This document shows, piece by piece, positions 13,033 to 54,600 of a stretch of 64,000 bases of DNA; the stretch's first letter is position 1; every line of letters begins with the position of its first letter. Both the position numbers and the translations under genes were made by a program. The notes beneath the pieces were generated by a model. It had not been told where the DNA came from. It worked only from the letters and a program-made list of their open reading frames with translations, and searched no databases. Source of the DNA: Dipylidium caninum (Eukaryota; Platyhelminthes; Cestoda; Cyclophyllidea; Dipylidiidae). The stretch spans positions 496,001 to 560,000 of the forward strand of contig QEYB01000003.1 of NCBI GenBank assembly GCA_017562135.1, given 5' to 3'.

Positions 13033-14320
13033 ATGTCGGATTACGAGTCTGATGAGGAACTAACAGCGGCTGACGAGTCGGTTCTCAACAAGTACAAGAT
13101 CGCCGGTGAGATCGTTCATAGTGAGTCTTTCGTTTGCTTACTTGTCCTTAAGCTGTTTTAAAGGAGCTTATGAAACTATGTGTACCGGGCGCAAAGATAA
13201 TTGAACTTTGCGAGTATGGTGATAAACGAATTCATGAGGAGACGAGCAAATTTTTCAAGAAAGAAAAAGAAATGAAGAAGGGAGTTGCATTCCCTACCGC
13301 TATCTGTGTCAATAACTTTATTTGTCACTATTCGCCAATCTCAGGTGAAGAGAATCCTATCGAAGAACTTAACGACGAAGACTTGGTTAAAATGTATGAT
13401 CTCTTTTAACGACTCAATTTTAGTGATTTGGGGGCGCATATCGATGGCTTTTCGTCTGTTATAGGCCATACTTTTGTGATCGGCGCTAGTTCCGTACGTG
13501 TTTTCCTATCTACCATTTTTTTAAGGAAAACAAAGTTACCGGCAGGAAAGCTGACGTTATTTTTGCTGCTAATGCTGCTGTTGAAGTAGCTAGGCGCTTG
13601 GTAAAACCAGGCAATGAAAACTTTCAGGTTACTGAAATGATTGCTAAGGCTGCGGCCGACTTCAATTGCAAACCAGTTCAAGGAATGCAATCTCATCTTA
13701 TGAAGAAATTTGTTTTCCACGGCGACAAAAGTATGGTTTTGAGTCCCGATGACGACCAGAAGAGAGGCGTTGAAAAATGTACTTTTGATATGTACGAGGC
13801 ATGGTTGCTTGATATTGTGGTTTCAACTGGCAGTGGGAAGCCGAAAGAACACACGGCTAGGACGACAATTTTCAAAAAGAGCGACACTGTTTACAGTTTG
13901 CGATTGAAAGCGTCAAGGAGTAAGCTTAGACCTTTAATAATTTTTCTAGAGTTTTACAGCGAAATTTCGACTAAATTCCAGGAATATCCGTTCAACGTCA
14001 GATCTACTGAGGATATAACATTTTCTCGGTACGCCGTCACCGAGTGCATACACCACAACGTTGTCACTCCGCTGCCTGTCCTCGTTGAAAAGGATAAAGA
14101 GTTTGTTGCACAGTTTAGGTCCACCGTGGTGTTAATGCCTAATGGCCTAATGAGGATTACTGGATTACCCTTTGACTCCTCTCTATACAAAACAGACTTC
14201 AAGACTAGAGATCCCGAGGTTAAAGAACTTCTTTGCCTCCCGATTAAATCGTCAGGGAGTAAAAAAAAGAAGTCTAATGTTAATAGCGATCAGGGTAAGC
14301 CCCCTGCACAAAAGGCATGA
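13033..14320 (+). CDS. PA2G4: PA2G4/EBP1, proliferation-associated protein 2G4
   Basis: Five exons: 13033-13120, 13153-13393, 13424-13493, 13526-13919 and 13950-14320, giving 387 residues against 394 in human. The introns are only 32, 30, 32 and 30 nt. PA2G4 has the methionine-aminopeptidase (pita-bread) fold without peptidase activity and binds RNA and ribosomes in growth control. Conserved stretches include KKEKEMKKG-AFPT, KIDLGAHIDGF, VTGRKADVIFAA, RLVKPGNENFQVTE and AQFRSTVVLMPNGLMRIT. A Lys-rich tail (SGSKKKKSN) matches the family's basic C-terminus. The start follows 'accgcc' and gives MSDYESDEELTAADESVL, the expected acidic N-terminus. The last intron has no stop and a length divisible by three, so an automatic gene caller may read through it; removing it restores the family's 'SR-x-F/Y-S-E' run. 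Phases agree at every junction. Confidence 0.95.
13920..13949 (+). other. 30-nt intron without a stop codon (PA2G4 intron 4)
   Basis: Starts gtaagc and ends ttttctag. Reading through would insert ten hydrophobic and basic residues between ASR and KFYSEI, which PA2G4 homologues do not have. Splicing preserves the frame, so the retained form would also be translatable. Confidence 0.8.
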
Positions 14321-14372
14321 CTTCATCTCTTATGCGGTTGTTTTGTATGTACATGCATGTCAAATATTTTCC

Positions 14373-14378
14373 AATAAA
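14373..14378 (+). terminator. PA2G4 poly(A) signal AATAAA
   Basis: Canonical AATAAA 53 nt after the PA2G4 stop codon, followed by a T/G-rich stretch. Position and strand fit a short 3' UTR. Confidence 0.6.
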
Positions 14379-14782
14379 TTGGGTGTCTCAAAAGCGTTAA
14401 CTTCTTGTTGCTACGTTTCGTGGTTTCTCTTTAAAGCTTTTTGATGATGGGCCATCAATTCATCTTAAGAATATGAAAACCTGAAGTGTTACACCTGTCA
14501 TTTGAGTTTGGAGATTCTTCGCGGGAGTGGTAGCAATATGTAGACTCGTTGGCGGGTGCGGCAATCCCGTCTTTGGATATAAGCGAGTTTGTGCCATCAT
14601 TTCGCAGTTTCGCGCCACACCCGCAGATGTGGAGTGTATTTCTAGCGTTCCAGCACTTGAGCGGGGTTTCGACGCCGGTTTAGTGGTTTATGGGAAGCAA
14701 CGTATGAGTGCCGGAGCCGACTCTGATATGATTACTTGCTGATCTTGTAACAAAGTGGGCTGCCTGGATACTTCTAATTACA

Positions 14783-14808
14783 ATGGCGCCTTTATGCAAA
14801 GGCGCCAT
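14783..14808. repeat. Perfect 11-bp inverted repeat, 4-nt loop
   Basis: ATGGCGCCTTT, loop ATGC, then AAAGGCGCCAT. It would form a stable hairpin in RNA or single-stranded DNA. It lies 463 nt past the PA2G4 stop, well beyond the likely poly(A) site. Confidence 0.8.
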
Positions 14809-15533
14809 CCCAACTGAGTTCGGCGGACTTAGGTCGACTGTCTTCCACACACCGAAAGAAGTATTGTGGTTCGATGGCTCGATATGAAGGAATATAATCG
14901 CTCGTGATGTGAAGATGTTCAATTGATGCGCTTTACAGCCAGCGCTCTCATTGTTAGACGTTAATAATTAAGATCCATGAGCCTTTTTTAGCGAAATTGT
15001 CTAAGCTATGCACAATAGATAGCGTACATATGGTGTCCGGATTCAGATTCTTATCACATATTGGCTCTGTTGCTCCAATTTTATTTCGTAGAACCTAACC
15101 GCTGATAAAGCACTGGGCCGAGTAGGTGGGTGATAAACGGTGTAAAACCACGATTAGATGGCTCCGATGTGGCTGTCACTGCGCTGCCTGTGTTATATTG
15201 AATTGGAAGTGAAGAGAAATGTGCATTCAGAGTTGAGGTGATTTCGCCTCCGTGGTTTACATGCCATGGTATCTCCAGCTCAGTAGAATCAATTCAAGGA
15301 GCATTGCTCTCGAGCGCAGTTCAATCGCGTTTTTGCGTTGCATTACCGCAATAAAAGTGAAGTACTTACCAATCCAGCGCGATCAGCAAAGTACGGGCGC
15401 AGGGCAGTTGAGAAGCCAGTCGGTCAATAAAAAAGTACGCCCCGTTGAGATTGAGATAGTCTATTTCAAACCGCTCATTAGGCCATAGCCATTATTTTCT
15501 CCGTTATTAATAGTGTGTATTCTTGAATCTCGT

Positions 15534-15549
15534 CCCCCCCCCCCCCCCC
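15534..15549. repeat. 16-base poly-C run
   Basis: Uninterrupted C run in intergenic DNA. A similar run of 14 is at 56260-56273 inside the second mariner relic. Such runs are prone to length errors in assembly. Confidence 0.85.
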
Positions 15550-16182
15550 ATAAAACCACCTCGTTGATTACACGATCCTCTACTCCGTTACGTGAGTTAT
15601 TAATCCACTTACACAGTCTCGGGATTAATCTCCACCTGCTGCACCACTCGCCTCAACTGGCTTTGCGTGAAAAGGTAACTGCCCCCGGTGCCCGGGCCTC
15701 ACGTCGGCATGCTGGCCTGCCTCTCCATCCGTGGACGGAAAACGCCAGCCTTCCTGATCGGCAACATCACTGACGACGAAGATTTACTTCGTCAGGGGAG
15801 TTCACAATAAAACCGCTAAGTTTAAACTCCCAATAAGAGTTTAATAGTGCGAAGACTAACCTAAACCCTTTACGTAGTCTCGTAAGAGACAAGAATTTGA
15901 GGTGTACAATGCGACTACAGTGGGAAAAAGTGGTCGTCATGATGTCACTTCGTGACCCTTGAAACTCGTCAGCATATAAGAAAAATGTTAAATTACTAGA
16001 TGGTGAATAGAGGAAAGAATATTTCCGACCACGAATTGAGAAGCTCAAGGTCGCAGAGCGTGTGGTCCCATCAACAAGTACATGCAGACGGCTTGTGAAC
16101 ACGGTGAGTGGCCCGTGTGCGGGGTTGGTGGACCTCTGACGATCACATGATGCAAAATTTTGGGACCCGAAGGGGTCGGAGT

Positions 16183-16204
16183 TGGTGGTTTATATAAACC
16201 ACCA
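16183..16204. repeat. 22-bp perfect palindrome centred on TATATA
   Basis: TGGTGGTTTAT followed by ATAAACCACCA, with no spacer. The centre contains TATATAAA, so it could double as a TATA-like element for the small gene starting 303 nt downstream. That is inference from position only. Confidence 0.75.
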
Positions 16205-16506
16205 TCAACCACCCTTGGCAAGAGAAGTTCTACGCGGTAGGTGAATAGCAGCGTGTAGCACGTTGCTTTTCTCGGGCTTAAATGCTATTTACAAATTCCT
16301 ATGAGCCGCTTCCCCCTTATCCTTTCGAAAGAGGCTGCTCTTTAAGTTATAAGCGTCTAATTGTTTCACTTAGTTGATTTATGCTTGTAGTTCCATTAAC
16401 GTTTAATTTAGCCCTATTGTCATAGCAGTCGTCTGGATGACCAGTCCATTTAGTGAGTGAGTGAGTGCTGACCAAACTCGTTGTTTCACTCCTTCCAGAT
16501 TATCAG

Positions 16507-17393
16507 ATGCCGCCGGGTGACAAGAAAGAAGTGGGTCCTTTTCTTAAGCCTGTGTGTGTTCTGTTTACACCTCAAGTCTGGGAAATGCCGGTGTAATTTT
16601 AATCACGGTGTTAACATCCCATAACATAATAGTTTTGTGCATAATTAAGCCTATTTCAATACAATAGCATTAGGATTTCGTAAGTTTAACTTTATTGTGA
16701 CAGTAAGTTTATTTCCGAGGTAATGCCAGTGCTCACAAGCTAAATTCTCAAATAATGCGCATAGGCATATGTTCCATCAGGTGATAAACATAAATCGAGG
16801 CATTTGTATACAGGTTCCGAAGAAGGAGGGTGTCTTCCGGAAAGTGTTCGGCTCCTCTAACAAAAGTTCAACTGACTCCAAAAAAACGAGTAAACACTCC
16901 AGTAAGTCGATTTGTATGAAAAATGCATACCTTCATTAAATCACTACAAATGTGCGTCAGGGTTTCTTGAAGTCATGAAACTTCACTCCCCCAAGAAATG
17001 CTCAATATCCCTCCTCTTTTGCTGATGTCTTGTCACTACTGAGCGCCCTACCGACCCCTCTACGGTCAGTCGGGCCAAACACGCAAGTCGCCCCATCAAC
17101 TGAGACGTGTTATTGACAGGACCTCGAGGAGAGGAGCATTCTCAACCCATTGCTAATTTACTTTACACCTCGCGTTTCTAATATTCCCAGATATTTAACC
17201 AGAAGTATATTGGGAAAGGGCGTTTCCTATCAATAAGTAATGAGGGATTTCTTTTACCACTTCAGACGAACCGTCTAAGGGTGGCATAAAGCAGAAGGCT
17301 CGTGATGGGAATTCGCGAGCCGAGGGTGGAAAGAGCGACGCCGACCAATACGCGACCCTTCGCGACAGTGCTATAGAAGAAGGCTTCGAATAA
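16507..17393 (+). CDS. Small three-exon gene, 86-residue basic Ser/Lys-rich protein
   Basis: Exons 16507-16551, 16814-16901 and 17266-17393 (stop TAA at 17391-17393); introns of 262 and 364 nt. Exon 1 starts ATGCCGCCGGG and reads MPPGDKKEVGPFLKP. Exon 2 follows 'gtatacag', reads VPKKEGVFRKVFGSSNKSS and a Lys/Ser run, and ends at a strong donor (gtaagt). Exon 3 follows 'ccacttcag' and finishes YATLRDSAIEEGFE. Phases are 0 then 1 and agree on both sides. There is no signal peptide or membrane helix; the middle looks disordered and basic, and the C-terminus is acidic with one Tyr motif (QYATL) that could be a phosphorylation or SH2-type site. I do not recognise a family. The donor of exon 1 (cct|gtgtgt) is the weakest splice; upstream exons cannot be excluded. 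Confidence 0.6.
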
Positions 17394-19175
17394 CTCACAA
17401 CAAGCCAACTTGGTGCAATTTTCTGATTTTCACATATATACACTTGTGTTATTGAAGACTGTGCACTTTATAAGCTCTTATTTGAAGTAAAAATACCCGC
17501 AGTAATGGGGACAGAAAACTTCGCAAACAACAGCTGTAGTTCACGTGATCTCCTCACGTTAGTAGCGAAAACCACTCCACCGGCAGAAGTGGTATGAGTT
17601 TTCCGCTAGTGCTACGAGCGAAGGAACTCCGTCTAAGTTAGAACCTGTACTTCCCTCGGTTGGAGACCCAACGAGCCATTAATGAAACAAGGGAATTTGG
17701 TCCACTCCTTAATAGCACTGAAGACTATTTAAAGCTAAAATCTTCCTCCGATACTCTGTGTATCGTCAGAACCCTCCAATCACACTTTGCCTATTATTTA
17801 ATATTATAGGTCGAGAAAAATGTTTTTGAAAAAAGATATGAAAAGTGTAGGAATGGACACTTGTTTCAAGAGAGGCTTATTTATTCAAGCCTTACAATTT
17901 GCGCTATTTACACTCATACTCAGAGGTGTGGTGTATCTGCCATAAAACCATTTTGGGTATCTACAAATTCCAATCGCTCGGTACTAAAATTATTGTCAAT
18001 TGGCCTGCACTATATTTGAAAGCAGTGTTCGCCCATTGTGACAACCCTCTTCAAAAAAGGTGACACAAAGAGATATACGGGGGACACCGATAAGGGGTCA
18101 CTCAAAAGCTCACGCGAGAAGAACGTAAAGAACTGACTGGTGGTTGGATAGGACACGGCTGACTGCTGTAGATTGAGGGTAAAGTGGCACTTACTACTTG
18201 CATTCTCTCAGATAATATCATGAATTCATTTCAACAGAAGGAAAGCCGTCTCGAATTATTGACATATTTGGTGGTATTTAGCGTTCTAACTTATCACAAA
18301 TGTCGTGGACGCGGGCAGATTCAAACAAATCTAACCGAGTGCATAACGAAGTTGAGTATAAATAGACATGCAAAGTGACACGGGTTCCTATCCGATCTGT
18401 ATTTAAAGTGAGAAACCACTGAGGGTTAGCGCTTTTGGAAAGTCTTTGTTGTATATCACGAGCTCCACTCACGTCCGCAACTCCGCCCTGATAGGTCGAA
18501 GTGAATGTTGGAACGATACCAAAGCAAGGTCAAGATTTGTTAAATTAAATACGGGTTAGTACATTGGTACATTTGTAATAGGAATTACCACGTAACATCC
18601 ATTTAAGTTGGAAGTCAAATTCATCACTGATTTTAGTCGACTTCTACATTTATTCAACCAACAATTTATGAAAAGCGGACAGAACGTGACAAATGGTTAC
18701 CCATACTTTTAAGTTCTAATCACTGGCATCGGTTGATTGAATGGATTTTATCAAGCTCGTTACTCAACGAATGAAATGGAATCAAAAAACCGCTTTTTTG
18801 TAATAAAATTTTAGTAAAATGTAAAATACACAAACCTTATCAATTTTATTTGTAAGCCTTAAAAATTTTATATAACATGTTATACTATTTACATTTTGGT
18901 TGTTGTTTCGTTGCGCTAAATGGAAGCTTAGTTGATGGTGTCTTATTCCGCGTTCTTATGATTTTTTCTTGATTTGATCTCTCCATGCTTTTTTCGAGTT
19001 GCTTCCCCCCCCTCAAACAGGCTTATAGCAGGGATATTTGTGGATGATTCGACAAAACATTGTTGTGTCTGATTCCTTGACTGCTTTGTACCACCCGCTT
19101 ACGAATTCTTCTGTAAATACCATATTTTTCAACCCTTGTGTACCACGTGTGGAAAAACTGTAAACATCTTCCATC
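17394..19175. other. Intergenic stretch before liprin-alpha
   Basis: AT-rich, with ORFs no longer than 66 codons and no recognisable product. The liprin-alpha promoter and any 5' UTR exons should lie here or further upstream. I see no convincing TATA box near the first coding exon. Confidence 0.5.
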
Positions 19176-48943
<29,768 letters not shown>

Positions 48944-50923
48944 CCCGTGCTCGCAGCCCTCCCCACACCATACCGTATCCACCCAACTCCTCATGCATTT
49001 GTGCTCCTGTATTGGTCTCTGCCAGAGAGCATTTTGGTCATCTCGTGCATGCTTATCCGCATTGTAAATAGACGTGAATACAGACCCTCGCGCACAAATA
49101 CTCGGCACGCGATTGTCTCATCTTTCTGCCTCGCTGTGCCCAAAACTGTTCTCATACTTCTAATTTCTTCTCTCAAACTCTCGTTTTATCTCTCCCCGCG
49201 TACTTTACCCTGTTGCCTCTTTATAGGCCGTTACTGGATTCAACGACTGTTCCTATCTAAAACTCATCACCAAATCTACGTCTTTTTATTGTTGATAAAT
49301 CAAAATAGGCACATTGTGAATGCAAGCAGACATCTTTATTAAAACGCCGCTGACTTTTTGACACTCGATAAAATGGGACCAACCTACCTTCGTATGAGTT
49401 TTCCCATATTGAAAGACTATTTGGTAGATGATTTCTATAATCGGGTCTCTTTTCAGGATGAAATCGGGTGTCTAAGACGACGCAACAACGTATCGGCCAA
49501 AATCATCGCAGGTTATCCTCGTTTTCTCGCTTATTCAAAGCACTGTGGGTGCCCCCAAAAAACAGCGTCTTATCTTTTATTAAATGGAGCGAGAATTGCT
49601 GACGCGAATTACATTGGCCCTCATCGAAACTCACCAGGAGCCAGTATCAGGGCACGAGTTAACAGCACTTGATGGGAATCAAGGGAAACATCGAATGTGG
49701 GTTAAGTGGACAGTACAGAAATGACGGCGCAATTCTTGTGCAATTGCAGAGCTGGCGGGCAATAGCGGACATATGGTGGACGTCACGAAAAAACCTTCCT
49801 TGGGAACAGTTAATGTTGACGCGATAGAAACCGGTCGAAGGGGAAAGAACGCCTCTTCGCTTGAATATCCAGGAGGGGTCGCGCGTTTCAAGTTCTTCTG
49901 TCCCCCCACCCCCACATACCACGGGCGCCTCGAGCAGCTGGAGGAGAACAGACAACAACACCGACCAAGTGTCCCTTAAGTCACACCGTGTCGTCATCGA
50001 TGACACACTCCTTTGCAATGTGGCGCTTTTCTCCCAGTTCCATGGACAGAGGCCTGATTTCTATCTGCCACACTGAAAAAAATCATACTGTCTGAGCCGA
50101 CCGCCTCCACTGATGTGCAGTGAGGAGAGCGAGTCTCTGTAATTTTCCCTGGCCACAGGGGACCACGCAAGCATTCGTACAAACCCACTCTTTAATAGAT
50201 TGCAGGTGTTGGTGCAGAAGTGGGCATCGTCTCGATTTCACGTTCCGACAGTCAAGGTCGACTTCGGCCACTGTTAACATGGCACCACGTTTGCCTCGAC
50301 GCGTCCGGCATCGCCCAACGTGGACGTCTCCAATTGGTGCCCCCAGGGGACTGCCTGCGTGGCAATACGCGCACGTGGCTTAAGTCGCCCGTAAATTCGC
50401 GAAAATGCATACGAATTTCCACAGCCACCTTAAACATTCTTCCCGCCCCTTTTGAAGCCTAACCTAAATTCTTTAAGTCGGGCAAGGAATCGGTGGAAGA
50501 CTTTCCTAAAGTGAACAGGAGTTAACACGAATCGCAAAGGCATGAGCTATGTTCTCAGCGCTCCCTGTTCTCAGCGCTCCCATTGTTTCTCGATTTCCAA
50601 TAGATATCGCGCTTTTGAAACCCAAGGAAATGTGAGCAAATCTCTTAAAATATCAACTTTTCACAAGATTTCCAAAGACTGCGATCGCCTTTACATTCCT
50701 CCTGCGCATGAATAGATGAGCGACTAATTTTGCGTATGGAGAAGGCAACACTTTAATAGCTCTGGTCCCGATAATAACAACAAACCGAATTATTGAAAAG
50801 CTATCGCAACAATTACCAAATATATTGTCGTGCGTTTTTTCCCCGGTAGATGCCTTTACCGTCGGAAAATAGGACCTTACCTTGGGGATAGCAAAGGTTT
50901 AAATAGTGAAACCGCAGTCTAGC
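48944..50923. other. Liprin-alpha 3' region and intergenic DNA
   Basis: Contains a variant poly(A) signal ATTAAA at 49338-49343, which could end the liprin transcript, and an imperfect 16-bp tandem duplication at 50551-50582. ORFs such as 49358-49672 (+) and 49659-50018 (-) show nothing recognisable. Confidence 0.45.
50551..50582. repeat. Two tandem copies of a 16-bp unit
   Basis: GTTCTCAGCGCTCCCT followed by GTTCTCAGCGCTCCCA: 15 of 16 bases identical. It looks like a recent local duplication in intergenic DNA. Confidence 0.8.
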
Positions 50924-51185
50924 AAAAGAAGACTACATTGTGGACGGTTACCATATCGAATTCAGATTCTCACCCATCGGTGCGACATACGAGTTAATAA
51001 TTCAATGCAACTGGGACTTCTCCCTGACCTATGGAAACCCAAATTTTCCTCCATTTCTTTCACTGAGCACCTGCCCTATCGAGTCGGGTAATTTGAACCT
51101 TTTCATATCTCGCAATGTCACTTGTGACATGAACCTGGTGGCCGAAATCGATAGGGGAAGGTCGCAATTTATGCCATGCTCCTAA
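50924..51185 (+). CDS. Unrecognised open segment, possible terminal exon
   Basis: Open for 86 codons from an AG at 50922-50923 to TAA at 51183-51185. The translation has the balance of a folded protein: it begins KEDYIVDGYHIEFRFSP and continues with beta-strand-like hydrophobic and polar alternation, four Cys and two possible N-glycosylation sites (for example NVT). An in-frame stop precedes it, and no in-frame ATG lies near its start. It would therefore be a last exon of an unseen gene or a relic. I know no family for it. It ends 465 nt before the calumenin start. Confidence 0.25.
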
Positions 51186-51650
51186 TGAGAAATCATCCCA
51201 GTCTAGTTCCCTTTGGTCGATATCACCGTGGAAAGCATGTTTAATGAAGGACAAAATCATACCTGGATAAATATATATGGCAACTTTCGATGGCATCGTG
51301 GTGAGCGGAGATGCGGAATCAACGGTTGGTTTATCCTGTGTAGTGCAAGTTGGATATTTGCTGAGCGACTAGATGTAGTAGGCATGTGACTTTTAGACTT
51401 TGCTCAGATGCCGCCAGTCGATTAATTGTGAATTGCAAAATATTGCCAACAACAACTACTGTCACCGAAAAAATCTAAGGTAAAATATCGTATAAGAGTT
51501 GGCATTGCGACAAAGACTTACACTCTGTGCTTTGAAAACATCACAAATATGTTTTATTGTTTGAATTCACCAACGCGTGCGTATTATTGCTTCTATACCC
51601 AATGGAAAACTATAAATTGCTATTCGCTCTCCGCTCTCCTGTGAGACGCG
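51186..51650. other. Upstream region of the calumenin-type gene
   Basis: No ORF of interest. The promoter of the EF-hand gene should lie here. The sequence just before the start codon is pyrimidine-rich (ctctccgctctcctgtgag), but no TATA box is obvious. Confidence 0.4.
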
Positions 51651-54600
51651 ATGTGGTCGGTGTTCTGTGTCTTGCTGCTCTCTTCGGTTTTCGGGCAGGC
51701 CAAGCCTCATCCGGAACGTAGAGTATTTAACCTATTTGTCTTCTTAACCTCTTTAGGAATTGAGCGAACATGACCACAATGAAAATAATCCGGAACTACA
51801 CAACCTTCAATTTGATCACGAAGCATTCCTTGGCAAGGAGTTGGCGGCGGAATTTGATAAACTTACCGATAGAGAGTCCAGAGAGCGTCTTACGTAAGTG
51901 CTTTATCTATTTTATCCTCAAATCAGCCAAATTTTCCTGAAAATAGACCAGGACGGTGATAAGGCAGTTTCTGAAACTGAGTTAAAACGGTGGATATCCT
52001 TCGTTTCTAAGACTGCTGTTCGTGCTGACGCTAATCGGCACTGGAAGAATCTTAACGCTAATAAAAACGAACCACTAGCATGGAGAGACTATTTGGAACG
52101 GACTTATGGGGTTGAAGAAGGTATGTTTTATTGTGTTACTTGGGTGGTTGTTGGCATAAATTATCCTATTATTTCATTGTGCGCATTACTAAAGTAAGTA
52201 TTTTATGGTAATATAAGTAATTTCAAACTTTTGGGGAGCAATGATCTTTGTGCGACGAAAGTTATGCTTAATGGCCGTGTGGTAAAAAATTTTTGTGTCA
52301 TTACAAGTTCTGAGAACGGAGATTAACTTTGTAAGTGCAAAGGTTTTGACTAAAATCCTATCTGACATCTGTTGGTTTCGGGAATGACTCTTGCGTTTCT
52401 GCCCAATGGGAATCTTGATTTTTGATATTTTGGAAAGATATCAATGTTTGTTAATGTTTGTTATGGGACAAATCCTTGGGACGTTTTCAGCTCTATAATT
52501 GCTAGCTAATTTTTCCACTACCATTATCAAATTGATGTTTCGTGCGAACTTTTCTCCAATACAAAGTATATTCGTTTTTAAACCGTAGGTAGGAATTCAT
52601 TATTTCGGTTTTTCATCAGTATGAAACTTTTGGTGGCAACCACATACCACATCTAAAATATCTCTTCTAGTCATACGTTTGGCTTTTAACCGAAATAGTA
52701 ATGGGTTAACGTAACAATCAATCAGTCATCAGTGTAAATGTGATTTAGTACCTTATTTTTAGTCGTTTTGATTTAGGGTTTAATTTCACATCTTTTCTCC
52801 ACCTGAGACTATCATTTCGATAGGTATCGCAATTACTGGGAAATCCGCTGATGTGCGCCAAATACTTTTTGTTACTGTAGTAAATTTGAGGTGTTAACTT
52901 CCTAGATGGGTAAAAATGTAGGCTTCCTTTGTGTCGTGCAAAAAATTTTTTCGAATACAAATTTATAAGTATTAAGTTTACTTAATGTAAGTATTCGAAA
53001 TTTGACAGCACTATGGTGCATTATTTCGATCATATTTACGACCGTTAATCTACTATTTAATTCATAACTCGGCTCTGGCCTGTCGTTAAGGTGGAGGATT
53101 GATTCTTTGCCCATATTGAAGGGAGACTATATTCTACATTAGTTCTAACTCCCCCTGTCCTTAGTGGAAATTTGCCAACGTGGCACAGGCCACGTCACGC
53201 CATAAAGGCCCTTTGCACACTGGCAAGTGATTGGTTACCCGGACTTCCCACGAATCAGAAGGCGCCAACGTGTGTCCGTGCCCGATTTGGGCATTGGTTA
53301 GAAGTAGGTCAGCTATGCTGTGCTGGTCTAAGGTACATGCCAGTGTATTAAAGTTTCCTGAATAAAACTATTGATGAATGAACTGCCACGTCTGTGTAAA
53401 CATGAGCTTTTGTTCCTTATACAATGTTGAAGTGGGAAATTTGGGGCCTTTCAGTAAAATAAATCTGACGGATTGTACAAAGCACGGAGAACTGGTCTTG
53501 TAATCATAATAAATGTCAAATTAAACTGTGCTAATTAGCGATCCGGTGAATCGGCCCAGCTCTATAGAATTCTCGGGGCTCTGGGATCAACTAGGTGTCA
53601 TATAATTAATGAATAGACAGTATTCCACTATAGTTCTGTTTGTCGGCTTCGGTGTAAAGATTGAAACTCAGCGTTAACCGGCCCGCTATTTCCATACAGA
53701 AATCTCGGCCGATCCCGAGCGTCAAGCTCAGTACGTCAAGATGAAACGGGACGATGAACGCCGTTGGAATGCTGCCGACATGAACTTTGACAATAAACTC
53801 AGCTTGGACGAATACTCGGCATTCCTTCATCCCCAAGACTATCCGCGCATGCGAAATATTGTCATTGAGGTGAGTGGGTCCTTAAATGGCACTCATACAT
53901 AGGCCTACCAAACCCATCTTGGGCCGTGTCCATACCAAAAAAACCACTGAGATAGACCTTCACAACTTCAATTTTTACTATTGACCTTTCATCGATTCGT
54001 CGGGCCCACTTATCTTGATTACATTGGAACCACGTTTCTATTAGGCATGTGTCTTTTAGTTTCCTCTTAGATGAGGTCGTTGAGAGAATATTAAGAATAA
54101 TATGCATGACAGCCACTTGCGCTTTCGCTACCTTCAGGAAACATTAGGCAGTGTAGACACGGATCATGATGGCTATATCTCGGTGGAGGAGTATCTTGGT
54201 ATGTCGGCCAGTTTGCGGCAAGCGATGCGCATGCGCCATTGCAATCTATGAAAGCCCTGCATGTGTTCTACAGCGCCGATATGTGACTGCTTTGGCTTAA
54301 TTTATCATGGGACGTACGGGTCTGTTTAGATGTGCATGCTTAAGTGGCCCTGACCTCTTCCCTGTTATCGCACCCCAACATCTGAGGGTAAAGCGGATCA
54401 CTGCAGATAAAAACTTCTTTAATCAGATTATTATTCTGGAAAAAAAGTGGCGTAGTCTGCCAAGGTGTCTAGTCTGGTGTAGTATCCGCAAAAAATATGC
54501 AACTCGGCCTACAACAGAACTCAGCTATTGGATGTCTGTACTTTGGATTCGCCTCGCTTGCTGGCCGGAATGCGTCCTCACACCGAAATCTCGAGGGGGC

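Larger units (their letters stand above)
14321..16506. other. Intergenic stretch with inverted repeats and a poly-C run
   Basis: Holds the PA2G4 3' UTR, a perfect 11-bp inverted repeat with a 4-nt loop (14783-14808), a 16-base C run (15534-15549) and a 22-bp perfect palindrome (16183-16204). A 111-codon minus-strand ORF (15767-16102) and a 78-codon plus-strand ORF (15252-15488) show nothing I recognise. A GTGA microsatellite-like run lies at about 16452-16466. Confidence 0.5.
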
